Source: CAZDGK01 sp964505035
Lineage (GTDB): Bacteria > Patescibacteriota > Saccharimonadia > UBA4664
Reading direction: 5' to 3'
Length of the DNA: 56,822 nucleotides
Assembly: GCA_964505035.1 (NCBI GenBank)
Contig: CAZDGK010000002.1
Span: 1 to 56,822, forward strand
Shown here: positions 56,765 to 56,822 of the stretch, piece after piece
Numbering within the stretch: position 1 is the first letter of the stretch
Layout: every line of letters begins with the position of its first letter
Notes under the pieces: model-generated
The model's input: only the letters and a program-made list of their open reading frames with translations
What the model was told of the DNA's origin: nothing
Databases searched by the model: none
Position numbers and translations under genes: made by a program

Positions 56765-56822
56765 ATGCGTTCCATGGTCGATTTTTGGGCAATAGACGAT
56801 AGTACACCCTGAGGCTGAGGTT

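Overview
The window is GC-rich, tightly packed bacterial chromosome with short gaps, many ATGA/GTGA overlaps and no insertion sequence, integrase or CRISPR array. The gene set suggests a Candidatus Saccharibacteria (TM7)-like member of the Patescibacteria: a MurT/GatD pair, a ThrS without its TGS domain, PMT-type mannosyltransferase, type IV pilus ATPase, bactofilin, ComM/YifB, small single-domain proteins and standard stop codons. The placement is inference; a related deep-branching Gram-positive lineage is possible.

Layout. 1-2600: partial tRNA-Asp, Pro-rich and SH3 surface proteins, tRNA-Thr, tRNA-Gly and small orphan genes. 2680-5827: three-gene membrane glycan operon (GT2 and WecA-type transferase). 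5900-7430: zinc-ribbon protein, rplY, nrdR. 7584-9279: two P-loop kinase-like genes. 9289-11675: damage-response type operon (four-helix-bundle protein, 92-aa protein, Y-family polymerase). 11834-14147: tandem CdaR/PucR-type regulators. 14305-15104: two tRNA-Val genes. 15983-19894: thrS behind a T-box leader, followed by two cell-wall hydrolases and an alkyltransferase-like protein. 19909-26311: miaA, murT-gatD, YfiH-type protein, NRAMP-like transporter, HTH regulator, degenerate metallo-beta-lactamase protein. 26321-27701: two paralogous membrane genes, each ending at a near-identical 60-nt repeat. 27758-32532: rpmB, M50 protease, probable 6S RNA, MOSC protein, tRNA-Pro, FMN-binding protein, RNase HI, RNase P RNA. 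32564-35151: polyprenyl-phosphate sugar transferase and GT4. 35211-40016: rplT-rpmI-infC, diacylglycerol-kinase-like, bactofilin, DUF4446, yifB. 40124-45370: TrmB-like regulator, GalT-like protein, two GT4 enzymes, tmRNA. 45481-50347: hydrolase, LCP ligase and a trehalose unit (trehalase, GH13 remnant, ROK kinase). 50375-56764: pilB, large membrane proteins, GT2, PMT and a CHAP hydrolase.

The genes form a cell-surface programme (glycan priming, glycosyl transfer, LCP attachment, lipid II amidation, wall hydrolases, pilus motor) on a reduced translation and salvage core.

Three regulatory patterns stand out. First, a direct repeat GTTC-N7-GTTC, the geometry of the alphaproteobacterial LexA box, fills the promoter spacer of the Y-polymerase operon (one half-site degenerate), overlaps the -10 of yifB, and occurs once more near 1121. 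Second, at least eleven genes have a -10 box 5-7 nt before the start codon, implying widespread leaderless transcripts. Third, infC appears to start at AUA and thrS is under a transcriptional T-box. No gene-free stretch over 300 bases is unexplained; the longest gaps hold rnpB and tmRNA.
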